Of a stretch of DNA of 64,000 nucleotides, positions 45,702 through 57,598 are shown in pieces. The notes under the pieces were generated by a model. The model ran no database searches and was not told the DNA's origin. It saw nothing but the letters and a program-made list of their open reading frames with translations. The translations under genes and the position numbers were made by a program. Source of the stretch: Massariosphaeria phaeospora (lineage: Eukaryota > Ascomycota > Dothideomycetes > Pleosporales); contig JAADJZ010000012.1 of the NCBI GenBank assembly GCA_011032825.1, positions 1,054,001 to 1,118,000 on the forward strand, in the 5' to 3' direction. Within the stretch, counting starts at the first letter, position 1. Each line of letters begins with the position of its first letter.

Positions 45702-46175
45702 GATGGCCAGCCGTAAGACAGAAACTTAATGAGAGACAGTATACCACTTGGCCAACTGAAAGATACGGGCTAGTGCGAAGGAGTGACGAACAGAAACTTG
45801 GCCTAGACATTATGTGAGACAAGACAGTTTCCTAGTTATAGCTCTCCTTGTTGAATTCTTCGATTTTAGAATCAAAACAAACTGTTTTGGTGAAGCGCAA
45901 TTCGACCGACACGATGGAGATGACTTGGCGGTATCAGGGGCGACGGCGCAGCTGATACTCAATGAACTGCGGTGCTCGGAATGCACTCAGAATAGACTGC
46001 GGAATGTGGGACCATCTTGCTTGCATTGCATACCAGTGTCTGCCGCACCTTAAGAATGCGTTGCGCCGGGCAATCAAGAGCGCGACCTCGACCAGTCTCA
46101 CACCTCCTTGACAGAAGCTGTTGCTGAGTAGTGATGTTTGCACATTTTCGCACTCTCTTGGAATTGACAGTACAC

Positions 46176-46274
46176 TACCTACTATACTAGATACAGTAGG
46201 ACTTTGTAAGGTTAGAGGAGAACGCTTTCTATACTGCTGAAATCCTATACACTACCAAGAGGATCGCGGAAGTC
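46176..46274. repeat. Dispersed repeat relic, copy 2
   Basis: Diverged partner of 26633-26731; see that entry. The best match is the shared CCAAGAGGATCGC ... GAAGTCT end, preceded by ACTAGATACA about 75 bp earlier. Confidence 0.5.
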
Positions 46275-47200
46275 TGTAAGGAATGGATTGTTTTGAGGCA
46301 TTCCGATGGGTGCTTCCCGATGCAAGGTAGTGCTCCATTCCACCCCGCTTCATGCCTTGCAGTCGCCCGATCTTCTCGCTCTCATGACTGTCGTTATGTG
46401 TCAAAGGAGCTAGCCGAGATGTTCAGAACCACAGATGTGAAGCTCGCCGTGCCGGATGGCTATGCAAGCCGTTCGCGACTCCTGCGATATGAGCGTCATT
46501 TGCTTAGTTGGTTCGTGATGTGGGAACTTCAGATCACAATGGTTTCGGTGCCGTATGGAAGGAACCAGCATGCAGCAATCCGCAGAGTGCAGTTCGATGA
46601 GAGGCGTTGTGGTTTGCAGCTCGAGTCTCGTCCTAGGTCGTCGATGAAGAACGCGTCGCGTATCCACGCGGCGAGTCAGGCTAACCCTGGTCGTCTTGGC
46701 ACAGTCAGCCTTTCGCCTCTGCCTGCCCCCTTCGGATGGTGACGTACTCCATTTGAGCGCTGACCAACCAGGCGCACGACCGAGCCTACACTCTACAGAG
46801 AAGTTTTCGCGAGCTCGCGGCGAGGGAGCCTCATGGGTTGCTTACTACACTCTACCTCGACTTCACGACGGCGTTTCGGTGCCAGTCGTACCTTCGTACC
46901 TTCGTACATGGCGGCGCACATCCGCGCCCAAAATGTCGCTGAAGGCATACAACAATTTCCCAATCGATTTCTTTGCGTGTGCTCTCCACCAGTCAACACA
47001 GACTGCGCCTGCAGCAAGGACTAACGCCGCCTCAACCTCAGTACGTCCCTACAGTATTCGGGCCTTCAATCAAAACCACAACAAGCAGTTTTCAAGCCAC
47101 TCAGATGGAGATTGAGGGTCCGATTCAAGCAGTAAATTGAATCACGGTCTAAGAGAAGGGAGAGAGCCTCAAGAGGCTTGCTATATGTCGTTAATTTGGG

Positions 47201-47235
47201 TAGAGGAAGCTTAGAGGAAGCTTAGAGGAAGCTTG
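47201..47235. repeat. 11-bp tandem repeat (TTAGAGGAAGC x3)
   Basis: Three head-to-tail copies, each containing the AAGCTT junction. Non-coding. Confidence 0.8.
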
Positions 47236-47909
47236 GGGGGAGCGGGACGAAGGCTGGGGCACTAACCCTGATCTAAGCCTTGATGAAGTATAGTGGCTGT
47301 TTGAGACGGAAGCTAACTTGGACATCCAACAGAGACAAAGCTGCGATCCTTCAAAATACCTACCTTACTTTTTTGCCATGTTCGATGACGCTATGATAAC
47401 TAGACGACGTTCGAGTCGTGCGATAGTACCATGTGGGTTGCAATGTTCAGACTTTCCTTCATTGAAAGTCTATAATGTTATTGACTCTTGGGTGGTTAAA
47501 GCATATGGCCTGCAGGAGATAGCGCACAGGCTGGATGCTGTCTCCTCAAAGGCTAGTCTTAAGTCTTACTGAGCGCTAGATGCCTCGTTCGGCCGGATGT
47601 TGCCCATCCGGCCTGAACATGAGAAAACTGGCTAGTCAACGCACGGTGCGCTGTCTCCCGCAGACTGTGCACTCGATACAAAAACGTTGTACAACAAATA
47701 CTCGGGCCTAACGGTGCCTCGGGAAATTCTCAAGAGATTGCCCGCGCGTGGGACCGAGTAATACAGTACTGATATCAAGCTTAGATAGTATACTTATAGC
47801 CTCATGGGTACCGGCTTTCGTGGGCTTTTCGAGACTTAGGTTTATCCTCTCATTCTTCCATGCGCACTTTGCATTGCTAGCACCTATCTAGACTCTCGAC
47901 TCACTTACG

Positions 47910-50900
47910 ATGGAGGGTCGTAGGGAAAGCATATCGAGCTGGGATGCGAACGACAGCGGAGAAAGTTCAGTCAAGGAGAAGGTGGAACAATGGAGACTAG
48001 CAGCTGAAGTAAAAGACTTCCAACTGCACGAGGGTCGGAAGCTTGGTGTGACTTGGAAAGACCTTAGTGTCAAGGTGGTGCCTTCCGATGAGCGATTACA
48101 GGAGAATGTTCTGAGTCAGTTCAACATACTTCAACAGCTGAAGGAGTCGCGACAGAAACCAGCTTTGAAGACGATCCTGGACTCCAGTTCCGGATGCGTA
48201 AGACCAGGGGAAATGCTTCTGGTGCTTGGTCGTCCGGGATCGGGCTGCACGACATTGCTGAAAATGCTGGCAAACAAAAGAAAAGGGTATGTTCATGTGC
48301 AATAGAGGGACGGGCGGTCTTTTGCTAACGTCGAACAGATATGCCCAAGTGGATGGCGATGTTCACTTTGGCTCGCTTGATGCCAGCGAAGCTAAACAGC
48401 ATCGTGGAAGTATTGTTATCAACAACGAAGAAGAGTTATTTTATCCAGCACTCACGGTGGGACAGACTATGGACTTCGCTACTCGCCTTAATATGCCGCA
48501 CACCCTCCCAACTAACGTCAATAGTCACGAAGAGTCCCGACAACGGTTGAAGTCCTTTTTGCTTGAATCAATGGGCATTGCACATACGAAAGACACGAAG
48601 GTCGGCGATGCTTTTATCCGCGGCGTATCCGGCGGAGAACGAAAGCGTGTCTCAATTATTGAAACACTCTGCACAAGAGCCAGTGTTATGTGCTGGGACA
48701 ACTCCACGCGGGGTCTGGATGCCTCTACCGCCTTGGAGTTCACGAGGGCTCTTCGATGCTTGAGCGATGCCATGGGTATCGCGACTGTCGTGACTCTTTA
48801 CCAAGCGGGGAATGGTATCTACGATTTGTTTGACAAAGTGCTTGTGCTCGATGAAGGCAAGCAGATGTTCTATGGTCCACGGGAACAGGCACGTCCGTTC
48901 ATGGAATCGCAAGGCTTCGTATGTGGCGACGGAGCCAACATTTCTGATTACCTTACCGGTGTTGTAGTGTCTAGCGAAAGACAGATCAATCCAGACTTTG
49001 AAGCCAGCTTCCCTCGCACCAACACCGACCTCCGGCAAGCCTATCGCCAGTCTGACATCAAGGGTCTCATGGATCGCGAACTCGACTATCCCAAGACCGA
49101 GGAAGCCAAAACGAACACACGAACATTCTGCGAAGCTGTCATTTTGGACAAGTCACCTCGTCTTTCAAAATCTTCTCCCATGATGGTATCGTTCCAGGAT
49201 CAGGTCCGGGCTTGTGTCATACGTCAGTATCAGATCCTCTGGGGAGACAAAGCGAGTTTTTTCATCAAACAGGGAACCAACATCGTGCAAGCCTTGCTCG
49301 CTGGTTCACTATTCTACAACGCACCTACCAATTCTGCCGGCCTGTTCATCAAAGGAGGAGCGCTATTTCTGTCCCTCTTATTCAATGCTCTATTGGCCAT
49401 GTCCGAAGTCACCGACTCCTACGCTGGCCGTCCTATCCTAGCAAAGCATAAGAACTTCGCCTTTTTCAATCCAGCCGCGTTTTGCATCGCTCAGATTGCG
49501 GCGGACATCCCGATCCTGCTCTTCCAGATCACCACCTTCACAGTTATCGTATACTGGATGACCGCGCTGAAGGCCACAGCTGCTGCGTTTTTTACGCACT
49601 GGTTCGTCGTGTATCTCGTCACTTTTGTTATGACCGCTTTCTTCAGGATGATCGGTGCTGGTTTCCCCACATTTGACGCTGCATCCAAGGTATCTGGTTT
49701 CGCAATCACGGCGTTGATCATATATATGGGTAAGTGATCATAAATTATCGAACAATCTTGCAATGCTTGCTGAATGCATGCTGAATGCTGGTGCGGGATA
49801 TCTGAACATATGCTAACATAGTATCAATAGGCTATCAAATTCCCAAACCAGCAATGCATCCTTGGTTTGTCTGGGTATACTGGATAAACCCATTGTCCTA
49901 CGGCTTCGACTCTATCATGTCAAATGAGTTCGGGGGTCTCACAATACCGTGTGCCTTCAACAATCTCATCCCGAACTATCTTCCTCAGTACCAAGACACC
50001 GCTTTTCAAGCCTGCGCAGGGATTAGCGGTGCTAGACTCGGCGCCACTGAAGTTACTGGAGATGATTACTTGGCTAGTCTATCGTATTCTACATCGCACA
50101 TTTGGCGTAACGTAGGTATCCTCTTTGTATGGTGGGCCCTCTTCGCTGGACTTACTATTGTATTCACGCTCCGCTGGGACGATACAGCTGGCTCCACTGC
50201 CGCTTTCATCCCTCGCGAAAACCGGAGGAAAGCGACTAAGTTGCCTACTGCTGGGGATGAGGAAGCACAGAAGGTCGAGAAACAGTCACGGACCAATGCC
50301 GCTGGGGACACAACAGATGTGTCTCAGGGGGAATTGGAAGCTAATCTCGTCCGCAACACATCGGTGTTCACGTGGCGAAGACTGACATATGTTGTAAAGA
50401 CGCCGTCGGGCGATCGCACTCTGCTCGATAACGTGCATGGTTACGTCAAGCCCGGAATGCTTGGTGCGCTCATGGGTTCTTCAGGTAAGTCTTCATCCTT
50501 CCATAGGTGCGACAATACCTACATAAACTAACTCAATTTCCCAGGTGCTGGCAAGACTACACTCCTGGATGTTCTAGCACAAAGGAAAACCGACGGAACG
50601 ATCCGAGGCGAGATTCTTGTCGACGGTCGCCCATTACCAGTATCCTTCCAAGGCTCAGGCTCTGGGTATTGTGAGCAGCTCGATGTTCACGAGCCTTACG
50701 CTACCGTGCGGGAGGCACTTGAGTTTTCAGCTTTGCTTCGCCAAAGTCGCAATACACCGCGTGAAGAGAAGCTGGCTTATGTCAACACCATCATCGACCT
50801 CCTTGAACTACACGACCTTGAACATACGCTGATCGGGACAATTGGCGCCGGTTTGTCAGTCGAACAACGCAAACGTGTCACGATCGGCGTCGAACTCGTC

Positions 50901-52325
50901 TCGAAGCCCTCGATCCTTATCTTTCTAGATGAGCCGACCTCCGGCCTCGATGGCCAAGCGGCCTTCAATACCGTTCGCTTCCTTAGAAAGCTCGCTGATC
51001 TTGGACAAGCGGTTCTTGTCACTATCCATCAACCCTCAGCGTTGTTGTTTGCACAATTCGACACGCTTCTACTACTAGCCAATGGTGGCAAGACAGTATA
51101 CTTCGGTGACATCGGTGACAACGCAGATACCATCAAACAGTATTTCAAGAAACATGATGCACCATGCCCACCTAACAGCAATCCGGCCGAACATATGATC
51201 TCTGTAGTCAGCGGATCCCACCACAGCGGACAAGATTGGCACCAAGTCTGGCTAGATTCACCGGAAGCGGCCCACATGCAGCAGCAACTCGACAGTCTAA
51301 TTATGGATGCTGCAAATAAAGAGGGGGGCATCACGGATGATGGCCAAGAATTCGCTACCAGCTTTTGGACGCAGACGAAGCTTGTTACGCATCGGATGAA
51401 CGTCAGCCTCTATCGTAATACAAATTACGTCGATAACAAACTCGCGCTCCATGGCGGCGTCGCGTTCTTCGTTGGCTTCTCCTTCTGGCAGATTGGAAAC
51501 TCGGTGGCTGATCAGCAGCTCGTTCTCTTCTCGCTGTTCAATTACATCTTCGTCGCGCCGGGAGTCATCGCACAGCTGCAACCTATCTTCCTTGAGCGCC
51601 GTGACATCTTTGAAACGCGGGAGAAGAAGTCCAAGATGTACTCGTGGGTTGCGTTTGTCACGGCATTGATTGTGTCCGAGATCCCATATCTCCTAGTCTG
51701 CGGTGTTCTCTACTTCCTCGTTTTCTACTACACGGCGGGTCTCCCAGCTGAAACCGCCAAAGCTGGCGGCACTTTCTTCGTCATGCTGGTGTACCAATTC
51801 ATCTACACTGGTTTCGGTCAATTTGTTGCTGCGTATGCACCGAATGCGGTATTCGCTGCGCTGGTCAACCCGCTCCTTCTCGGTACTCTTGTCGGTTTCT
51901 GCGGCGTCCTGGTACCTTACGCCCAAATTCAAGGGTTCTGGCGCTACTGGCTCTACTACCTGGATCCTTTCAACTACCTCATGGGCGCGCTTCTTGTCTT
52001 CACTGATTTCGAGTGGGACATTCAATGCAAGGAATCCGAGTTCGCCATCTTCGACCCTCCGGAGAATCAAACGTGTGCTCAGTACCTGGAGGCATGGGTG
52101 AATGGACCGGGCAGCCGCACGAACTTGGTCAATCCCGAGGCAACGGCTGGTTGCCATGTCTGCCAGTATGCTCGCGGAAGCGACTACCTGTATACGGTCA
52201 ATCTCACCAAGTACAACTACGGCTGGAGAGATGCAGCGATCTGCGTCATCTTTGCGTTCTCGGGGTATGGGCTGGTCTACCTGCTCATGAAGCTGAGGAC
52301 GAAGGCGAGCAAGAAGGCGCAGTGA
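47910..52325 (+). CDS. PDR-type (ABCG) full-size multidrug ABC transporter
   Basis: Four exons, 47910-48286, 48339-49729, 49831-50484 and 50545-52325, encode 1,400 residues in the (NBD-TMD)x2 order of fungal pleiotropic drug resistance pumps, which export xenobiotics across the plasma membrane. NBD1 has the degenerate Walker [12 protein letters not shown] (Cys for Lys, normal for this family) near residue 107, signature [10 protein letters not shown] and Walker [18 protein letters not shown]2 has the canonical [12 protein letters not shown] near 805, a degenerate signature LSVEQRKRV and [13 protein letters not shown] near 934. Two sets of membrane helices are present. The N-terminus is short for the family. 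Its place next to accessory genes suggests a defence or metabolite-export role, but the substrate cannot be read. Confidence 0.95.
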
Positions 52326-52826
52326 TTGACCCACCCTACTTATACTCGAGCTTCTAGACCTCATCGTTTCATTTTATTGTTGTCTGTGGTGTTTCCAAGA
52401 TCTTGTCCATATTGATATCCTATAGAAAGTAGAACGTCGTTGCAGGACGCAGCTAGATTAAATTTTCTAATTCGGCAGTATAGACAATATAGTTAATCAA
52501 CTTTGCAATTCATTTCTTTTCCTTCTTCCTCTGACCATTCTATCAAACGCTCTATGAGGAGATGGCTTTGTTGCCATCGAAAAATACATATCAGGGAGGC
52601 GCTGTTCTTCTGACACAAGCGCGGGTCTAATTCCGCTAGATGTCGGTGTGAATGATTGCCATCTACCGACATCACGTGATGCAAGATCATCTCCTCCAAT
52701 TAGAGTCTAGTCTATCTGACCAACCAATCATCGCTTTCTTCGCGCAGCCAAGTACTGCCACGCACTCGGCCCTCCACCTTCCTCACACCATCATCACTGA
52801 CTGACTTCCATCACCATCTCACATAG
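52326..52826. other. Spacer between ABC transporter and HET relic
   Basis: About 500 bp. I looked on both strands for the missing N-terminal half of the HET domain and did not find it; only unrelated C/T-rich sequence lies near the right end. Confidence 0.5.
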
Positions 52827-54398
52827 TCCTCTCGAGGCTGGACCCTCCAAGAACTTTTAGCACCTGCCAGAATGATACTGTTCAACGCGGCTTGGGAAGT
52901 TATTGGGACGAAAGATGATTTGGCCACTCAGATCAGTAGAATTACTAAAATCGACATATACTACCTTGGGGCAGATACGACGAGACTGGGGCGCGCAAGC
53001 ATTGCGGAGAAGATGTGTTGGGCGTCGACCAGAAATACGACGAGGGAAGAGGATATCGCTTACTGTCTACTTGGTATTTTCGACATTAATATACCTTTAT
53101 TATACGGCGAGGGCTCGAACGCGTTCCGGAGGCTGCAGGAGGAGATCATGAAGCAATCGAATGATCAATCGATATTTGCGTGGGGACTTCTCTCACCCCG
53201 TAGCTACGCAGATGAGACGTACAACAGGCAATATCGCTTTCTCGCTCAGTCACCCTCTGACTTTAATGGTTCTGGAATTATCGTGCGCAGTGTCAACCCG
53301 AGACCTACCAAGCCGTATGCCCTTACGAATAGGGGTCTCCAGATCGAATTCCCAATTCTCAAGCTCGAAGAAGGAACGTTTGCATGCCTCAATTGTCGAT
53401 TTGCAAATAACTTCTTTGCTGATTTGGCCATTCCTATCCTGCAAGAGGGTCAAAGTGACCAGTTCCAGCGGTGCGATGGTTTACCAAGAGCTATCCCCAT
53501 CACCGTTTCACGCCGCGCAAATGTTCAGTCGATGTATATCAGCATGATACCAGAAAACTCCGCGTCAAGAAGTGATCCCCTAGAGAACTCTTTTCTTCTA
53601 CGAGGTATGCCGGCGATTTTCACGACCCAGGTCTACCCATCGGACTCCTGGTATCCTAGCTTGAGAGCCATTAGACTCAATCAAGACATAGACCAAGATC
53701 CTATGAAGAGTGAAAGAACACGGGTTTTGGTGTCTGTTAATAATTGGCGGGGTCGCCAGTTTTGTTTCATGCTTGGCCACAGGAGAAGCCAAATCCTCGG
53801 TAACTGGGTTCCAGATGGCCGCATCTTACCAATCTCGAACGATAACAATGAAGACATTGCACAATTACATGCTCGCTGGGAGTCTGAGAGCCTGTCTTCT
53901 TTGCCAAGACTTCATAAGTCGACCTACGGAGTAATACGTCTTCGAATTACGCCCAGGATCGTCCGAGGCACGCGGCTAGTCGTGGTCGATGTCATAATAT
54001 CAGACTCGAACTTTACCATTACAGAGGCTATAGAACAGATGGTCTGGTTCCGTCAAGCCATCACAAATCAGATTGCTTCCGTTTATGTCAGGCTGAGAGC
54101 GCTGACGTTGAGCCATGCATTTGTGCTGAGGCTTATCGCCACTTTCCTAGTCGGCCTTATATTGTTGCCCTTGCAACAGTCTATCAGAGCATATCTAGGC
54201 GACATCTGGATTATGATCGCTCTGATGTGTACTTTCATTACCATGATACCGGAGTCGCCAACGTACTCTTTGGACGCGGCGTATAAGACTCCGCGCCGGG
54301 GTATTCAAAATTGGACTCTTATGTTGGCTGGCGTTTGCACTATCATGCATTTTTCCGTAATGGTCGCAAACTCAGTCTCGGATAAGCTACTGGGCTAG
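52827..54398 (+). pseudogene. 5'-truncated HET-domain (heterokaryon incompatibility) gene
   Basis: A 508-codon frame can start at ATG 52872, but recognisable HET sequence begins earlier. From 52833 the same frame reads RGWTLQELLAP, the most conserved HET block, directly preceded by a stop (TAG 52824-52826). The following sequence fits the end of a HET domain and its usual downstream region: FNAAWEVIGTKDDL, KMCWASTRNTTREEDIAYCLLGIF and PLLYGEGSNAFRRLQEEI. The C-terminus has three hydrophobic segments (about residues 420-500). The N-terminal half of HET is missing, and no upstream exon is visible. CATAG at 52822-52826 could be a splice acceptor, so a distant exon is not excluded. HET proteins trigger cell death on non-self fusion; this copy has probably lost that, or survives as the shorter ATG-initiated protein. 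Confidence 0.75.
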
Positions 54399-54744
54399 AT
54401 GAGCAATGCTGTATAACAATCTCTTTGGGGCTGCTTTTGCGTGTACGGGTGATTACGCTCTTAGCACTCCCTCTGCAAGATGTTCTTCTTTGTATGGACT
54501 GTACCAGCACTATCCTCGACGAGCTCGCGCCGGCGCACGTGTACGGATGCCGTGATCAGGTATAAGAGAAGTTTTGACGAAGGAACTTAGGCGCACATGG
54601 TCCTCATGGTCCTCCGCTTTACATCAACATCCGCTCTACTTGATCTCTGATAACCTGGAACGGTCCTCGTTTTACCCTGAAATGGGTTGTTCGACGTGCT
54701 GAATTCCAATAGCACTGCCTACCGGCACCGTCCTGTCATAATTC
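54399..54744. other. Intergenic between HET relic and aerolysin-like gene
   Basis: About 350 bp. An in-frame TAA lies six bases before the next ATG, so the aerolysin-like frame does not simply extend upstream. No upstream exon recognised. Confidence 0.5.
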
Positions 54745-55500
54745 ATGTCCGCTGCGCACCTAGGTAAGCCGACCCTCACCTCTACATGCTCTGCATTCGA
54801 GTCCAAAATCGTTGAAGCTGCCATAACGTCAATCAACTTCAAGGACACGTTGGACAAATACAAAAAGGAGAAGTTAGGCATGTCGAGAACCTCGATCGGC
54901 AGCCTCACCGTCAAAAATAACAACCTAGAAGGAGAAGGCTCCATCCCCATCGGATTCACCCTCGAGCCCGCGATTAAGAAGGAGACCTCCAAGACCTTCA
55001 CTACTAGCATGTCGCACTCTATCACGGCGTCATTCGGGGTCAAAGTTAAGGTTGAGGCGGGCGTACCTGAAGTGTCGTCAGAAAGTACCGAGTGGAGCGC
55101 TGAGGTGGGTTATGGCTTCACGCATATGAAGTCTGATTCGTCCACAGAGACGGACACCTTTATATTCGAGTGGAAGACTGGATCAACGGCCCGTAAGTAA
55201 AGCCCGCGCTTGCGCGCGACATCGCACTCAAAGAAACCTGCGCTAATTCCTATCACGTCTCAGGCGAAGGTCTGCCGGCTGGAAAAGCCGCTCACTGTGA
55301 GTCTAGCCATCCCAATCACTTACTTCATACTTGCATAACTTATACTGACCACATGTATAACTTCGATCAGTTGGGCAGACGCGCAGAGCGATTGCAAACA
55401 GATGGCCATCAAAGACATACCAAAAGATGCCAAAGACGTGCATGAGGCCAAAGGGGAACCCATAGTCCCCGCGAGGCGTGCGATCCAGTCCAACGGATAG
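54745..55500 (+). CDS. Aerolysin/ETX-MTX2-like beta-pore-forming fold protein (tentative)
   Basis: Proposed exons are 54745-55192, 55264-55296 and 55379-55500, about 200 residues. The long first exon alternates Ser/Thr and hydrophobic residues in the pattern of the pore-forming module of aerolysin-like proteins: a SKTFTTSMSHSITASFG stretch, a VKVEAG...VPEVSSES strand pair and a Thr-rich FIFEW end. Proteins of this fold insert oligomeric beta-barrels into membranes and occur in fungi, plants and bacteria. It is short and has no obvious N-terminal binding domain and no signal peptide, so it may be a remnant or a cytosolic form. Exon 3 uses the second AG downstream because only that keeps a protein-like frame. 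The function is inferred from the strand pattern only. Confidence 0.5.
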
Positions 55501-56665
55501 AGTAGTGGCACGGATTTCTATATGTCGAGACTTGATGATGAGTGGCGGATGGTAGGACGTTGCGTTTGGGTTTTTTGCTTTACATTCTCTTCTCACCTTT
55601 GTTTAGGCACAGAGATCTTTTCGGGTGTGTGATTAGGGGACGCGTTTATAGACTGAACCACTTGTACTTTATGTGAACATAATGTTACCACTTCGAATCC
55701 TCGGATAACGGCACCGCCCTCTCTTACGGAAACGGAATCTCTAGAATCAAAGAGTTAGATCCGCACGCCCCCAAAATAATCCTATTGACGTAGGAATATA
55801 ATTTTACAAGCCTATACAGAGCATCAACTTAATACTACAAGACACAGGAGACGATCTAAGCTTTAGGTAGTCGTACATTGTAATGTTCTGTCACGGGTTA
55901 CATACGTGTTCATCCTTAGATCCGGAGACCCCATTTCCGTAAGGGTGTCCTGTACTATGATTCAAAGTCTCCGAAAGTGTAGTTGTGCTGACTCAACAGC
56001 GCTGCGGTGGGTCGTAGCTATGACTCGTGCAACAGCGGGTGGGTCCTAGCTTTAACGTCGACGCAACCACAACTTCCCCGCACCTACAACCTTCCGCATC
56101 ACCAGGTAAATATGCATTTCATGAGGAAACCCTTTGTCTTCGTGGAGTGTCTGACGATAGATAACGCAACTCTCGAGGCGGATGCATTCGCATCCAGGCC
56201 GGACCGCGATTGCAGACGCCCCTCTTATTGGAGTCGACTACATACCTGAACTTGCAGGTCTAGTATGAACGGCCTATCATCACGCTGCATTTAGACGCCT
56301 GCTGGAATCTCAGCATTTAGAGCAGACCATCATGGATGACTTCTTACGACCTGGTACGTATAGCGAAAGAACGCAACAGCCCGATATTTACTTCAAAGCC
56401 TTGGCATGTCCAATCCAACGACCTAGATAACGTGTCCTACTCTGCGCTTTGACACCACTCCGCTCTGTTCGCCATGCGTATAATTGGCGGTACCCGCACA
56501 GTCATCGCTGCTACGACTCTGCGGTCGGGTACAGTCATACCCTAGGTATATATCCAGACACAGCTCACGATACGTACATCATTCCTCATCCATCGTACAT
56601 ACTGTCTTCTTCACACTTCTGATAATCACTTGCAGACCCCACAGTATTCTGGAGATTCCAATAAG
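55501..56665. other. Intergenic, no supported gene
   Basis: 1.16 kb before the kinase-like gene. A possible short first exon (ATG near 56332 with donor GGTACGTA) was considered but its phase does not fit the downstream frame. The kinase-like frame is open back to a stop at 56543-56545 without another ATG. Confidence 0.45.
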
Positions 56666-57598
56666 ATGATCGAGGAACTCATAAACGAAACCAGCCAACA
56701 GTGGGTCTTCCTCATGCGCGATAAAGGTGACAGGGAACCCCACTGCGAGAAACACCTCAAACGAGACACCGTATGCTATGATCAAATCCAGCGCCAGAAT
56801 CTCATCTTAGATCTCTGTTACAAATATCAACACATCAATTTAGAGACGAGATATAGAGGCAACGCCGGAAGCGAAATAGTGCACACCCCGTTCTATAAGT
56901 TTGGATCCTTGGAAGCGTTCTTGAAGACCTGGAGGACCTGTAACTCCACTGCTATTATCCCTGAGGGATTCCTCTGGAGAGTGTTCACGGACATGTCGAA
57001 CGCACTCCTATACATTCACTCCGGCTCCGTTCGTAACCATTTCGAGGTACGGGAGTGCCGTCACCCCTCCCACGAAATCCGACATCGCGACATACGACCC
57101 GCAAACATATTCATGACGAGCGATAACCCAAGATTCCAATATCCGCACTTTGTCCTCTGCAATTTCATCAACGCCACGTGGAAGTACGGGAACGGGGCAA
57201 TTGCGACCGATTACGCAAAGCAGCATCTCGACCTCGACTTCAAACCACCCGAGGCAGGCGATCCAGACTCCGACTCTACGCTATACTACCAGAAAGCCAG
57301 CGATGTGTACATGCTCGGTCTCACGATTCATTGTCTGGCATGCCGGCTCGATAAGCCAGAAAAGGGGCTTGTCGAGACCGATCCGGTCGGGAGGCACTAT
57401 ACCCCGTACCTTAAAGATGTTACACAAAGCTGCCTCAAGACTACCGTTCACGACAGACCGAATGCGCGTGATCTATGCCAGGCCATTGAGACGAATAATT
57501 TTAGGTATCGGATGGAGTTAGACAGGTCTGGATGCGAGGATCCCGATTTGGTCGGTAAAGCTTTCGATGCCACTGAAAGGCATCGAAGGTTCCTCTAG
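56666..57598 (+). CDS. Degenerate protein-kinase-like protein
   Basis: Single-exon frame of 310 residues from ATG 56666; the earlier in-frame candidate at 56630 is TTG. The C-lobe of a protein kinase is recognisable: HRDIRPANIFMT (catalytic loop, with Arg in place of the usual Lys), VLCNFINAT where DFG should be (Asp to Asn, Gly lost), KPPE for APE and ASDVYMLGLTIHCLA for the F-helix Asp region. A final RPNARDLCQAI helix matches the end of the fold. A glycine-rich loop and a clear ATP-binding Lys are not visible in the short N-lobe. It is therefore probably a pseudokinase or a very divergent kinase. Such kinase-like genes are common in fungal accessory regions; the partner is unknown. Confidence 0.65.
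   Translation: MIEELINETSQQWVFLMRDKGDREPHCEKHLKRDTVCYDQIQRQNLILDLCYKYQHINLETRYRGNAGSEIVHTPFYKFGSLEAFLKTWRTCNSTAIIPEGFLWRVFTDMSNALLYIHSGSVRNHFEVRECRHPSHEIRHRDIRPANIFMTSDNPRFQYPHFVLCNFINATWKYGNGAIATDYAKQHLDLDFKPPEAGDPDSDSTLYYQKASDVYMLGLTIHCLACRLDKPEKGLVETDPVGRHYTPYLKDVTQSCLKTTVHDRPNARDLCQAIETNNFRYRMELDRSGCEDPDLVGKAFDATERHRRFL

Larger units (their letters stand above)
45702..47909. other. Long intergenic region
   Basis: 2.2 kb before the ABC transporter. Open frames (for example 46293-46742) lack motifs. The left part holds a repeat relic (46176-46274), and near 47200 there is a small tandem repeat. The ABC transporter promoter probably lies at the right end. Confidence 0.5.

Noticed and set aside
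46293..46742. 149-codon plus-strand frame upstream of the ABC transporter
   Set aside because: No recognisable domain, no promoter-like context, competing frames on the other strand.
48226..48260. Cys in place of the Walker A Lys in NBD1 of the ABC transporter
   Set aside because: This is the normal state for fungal PDR transporters, so it is not evidence of damage.
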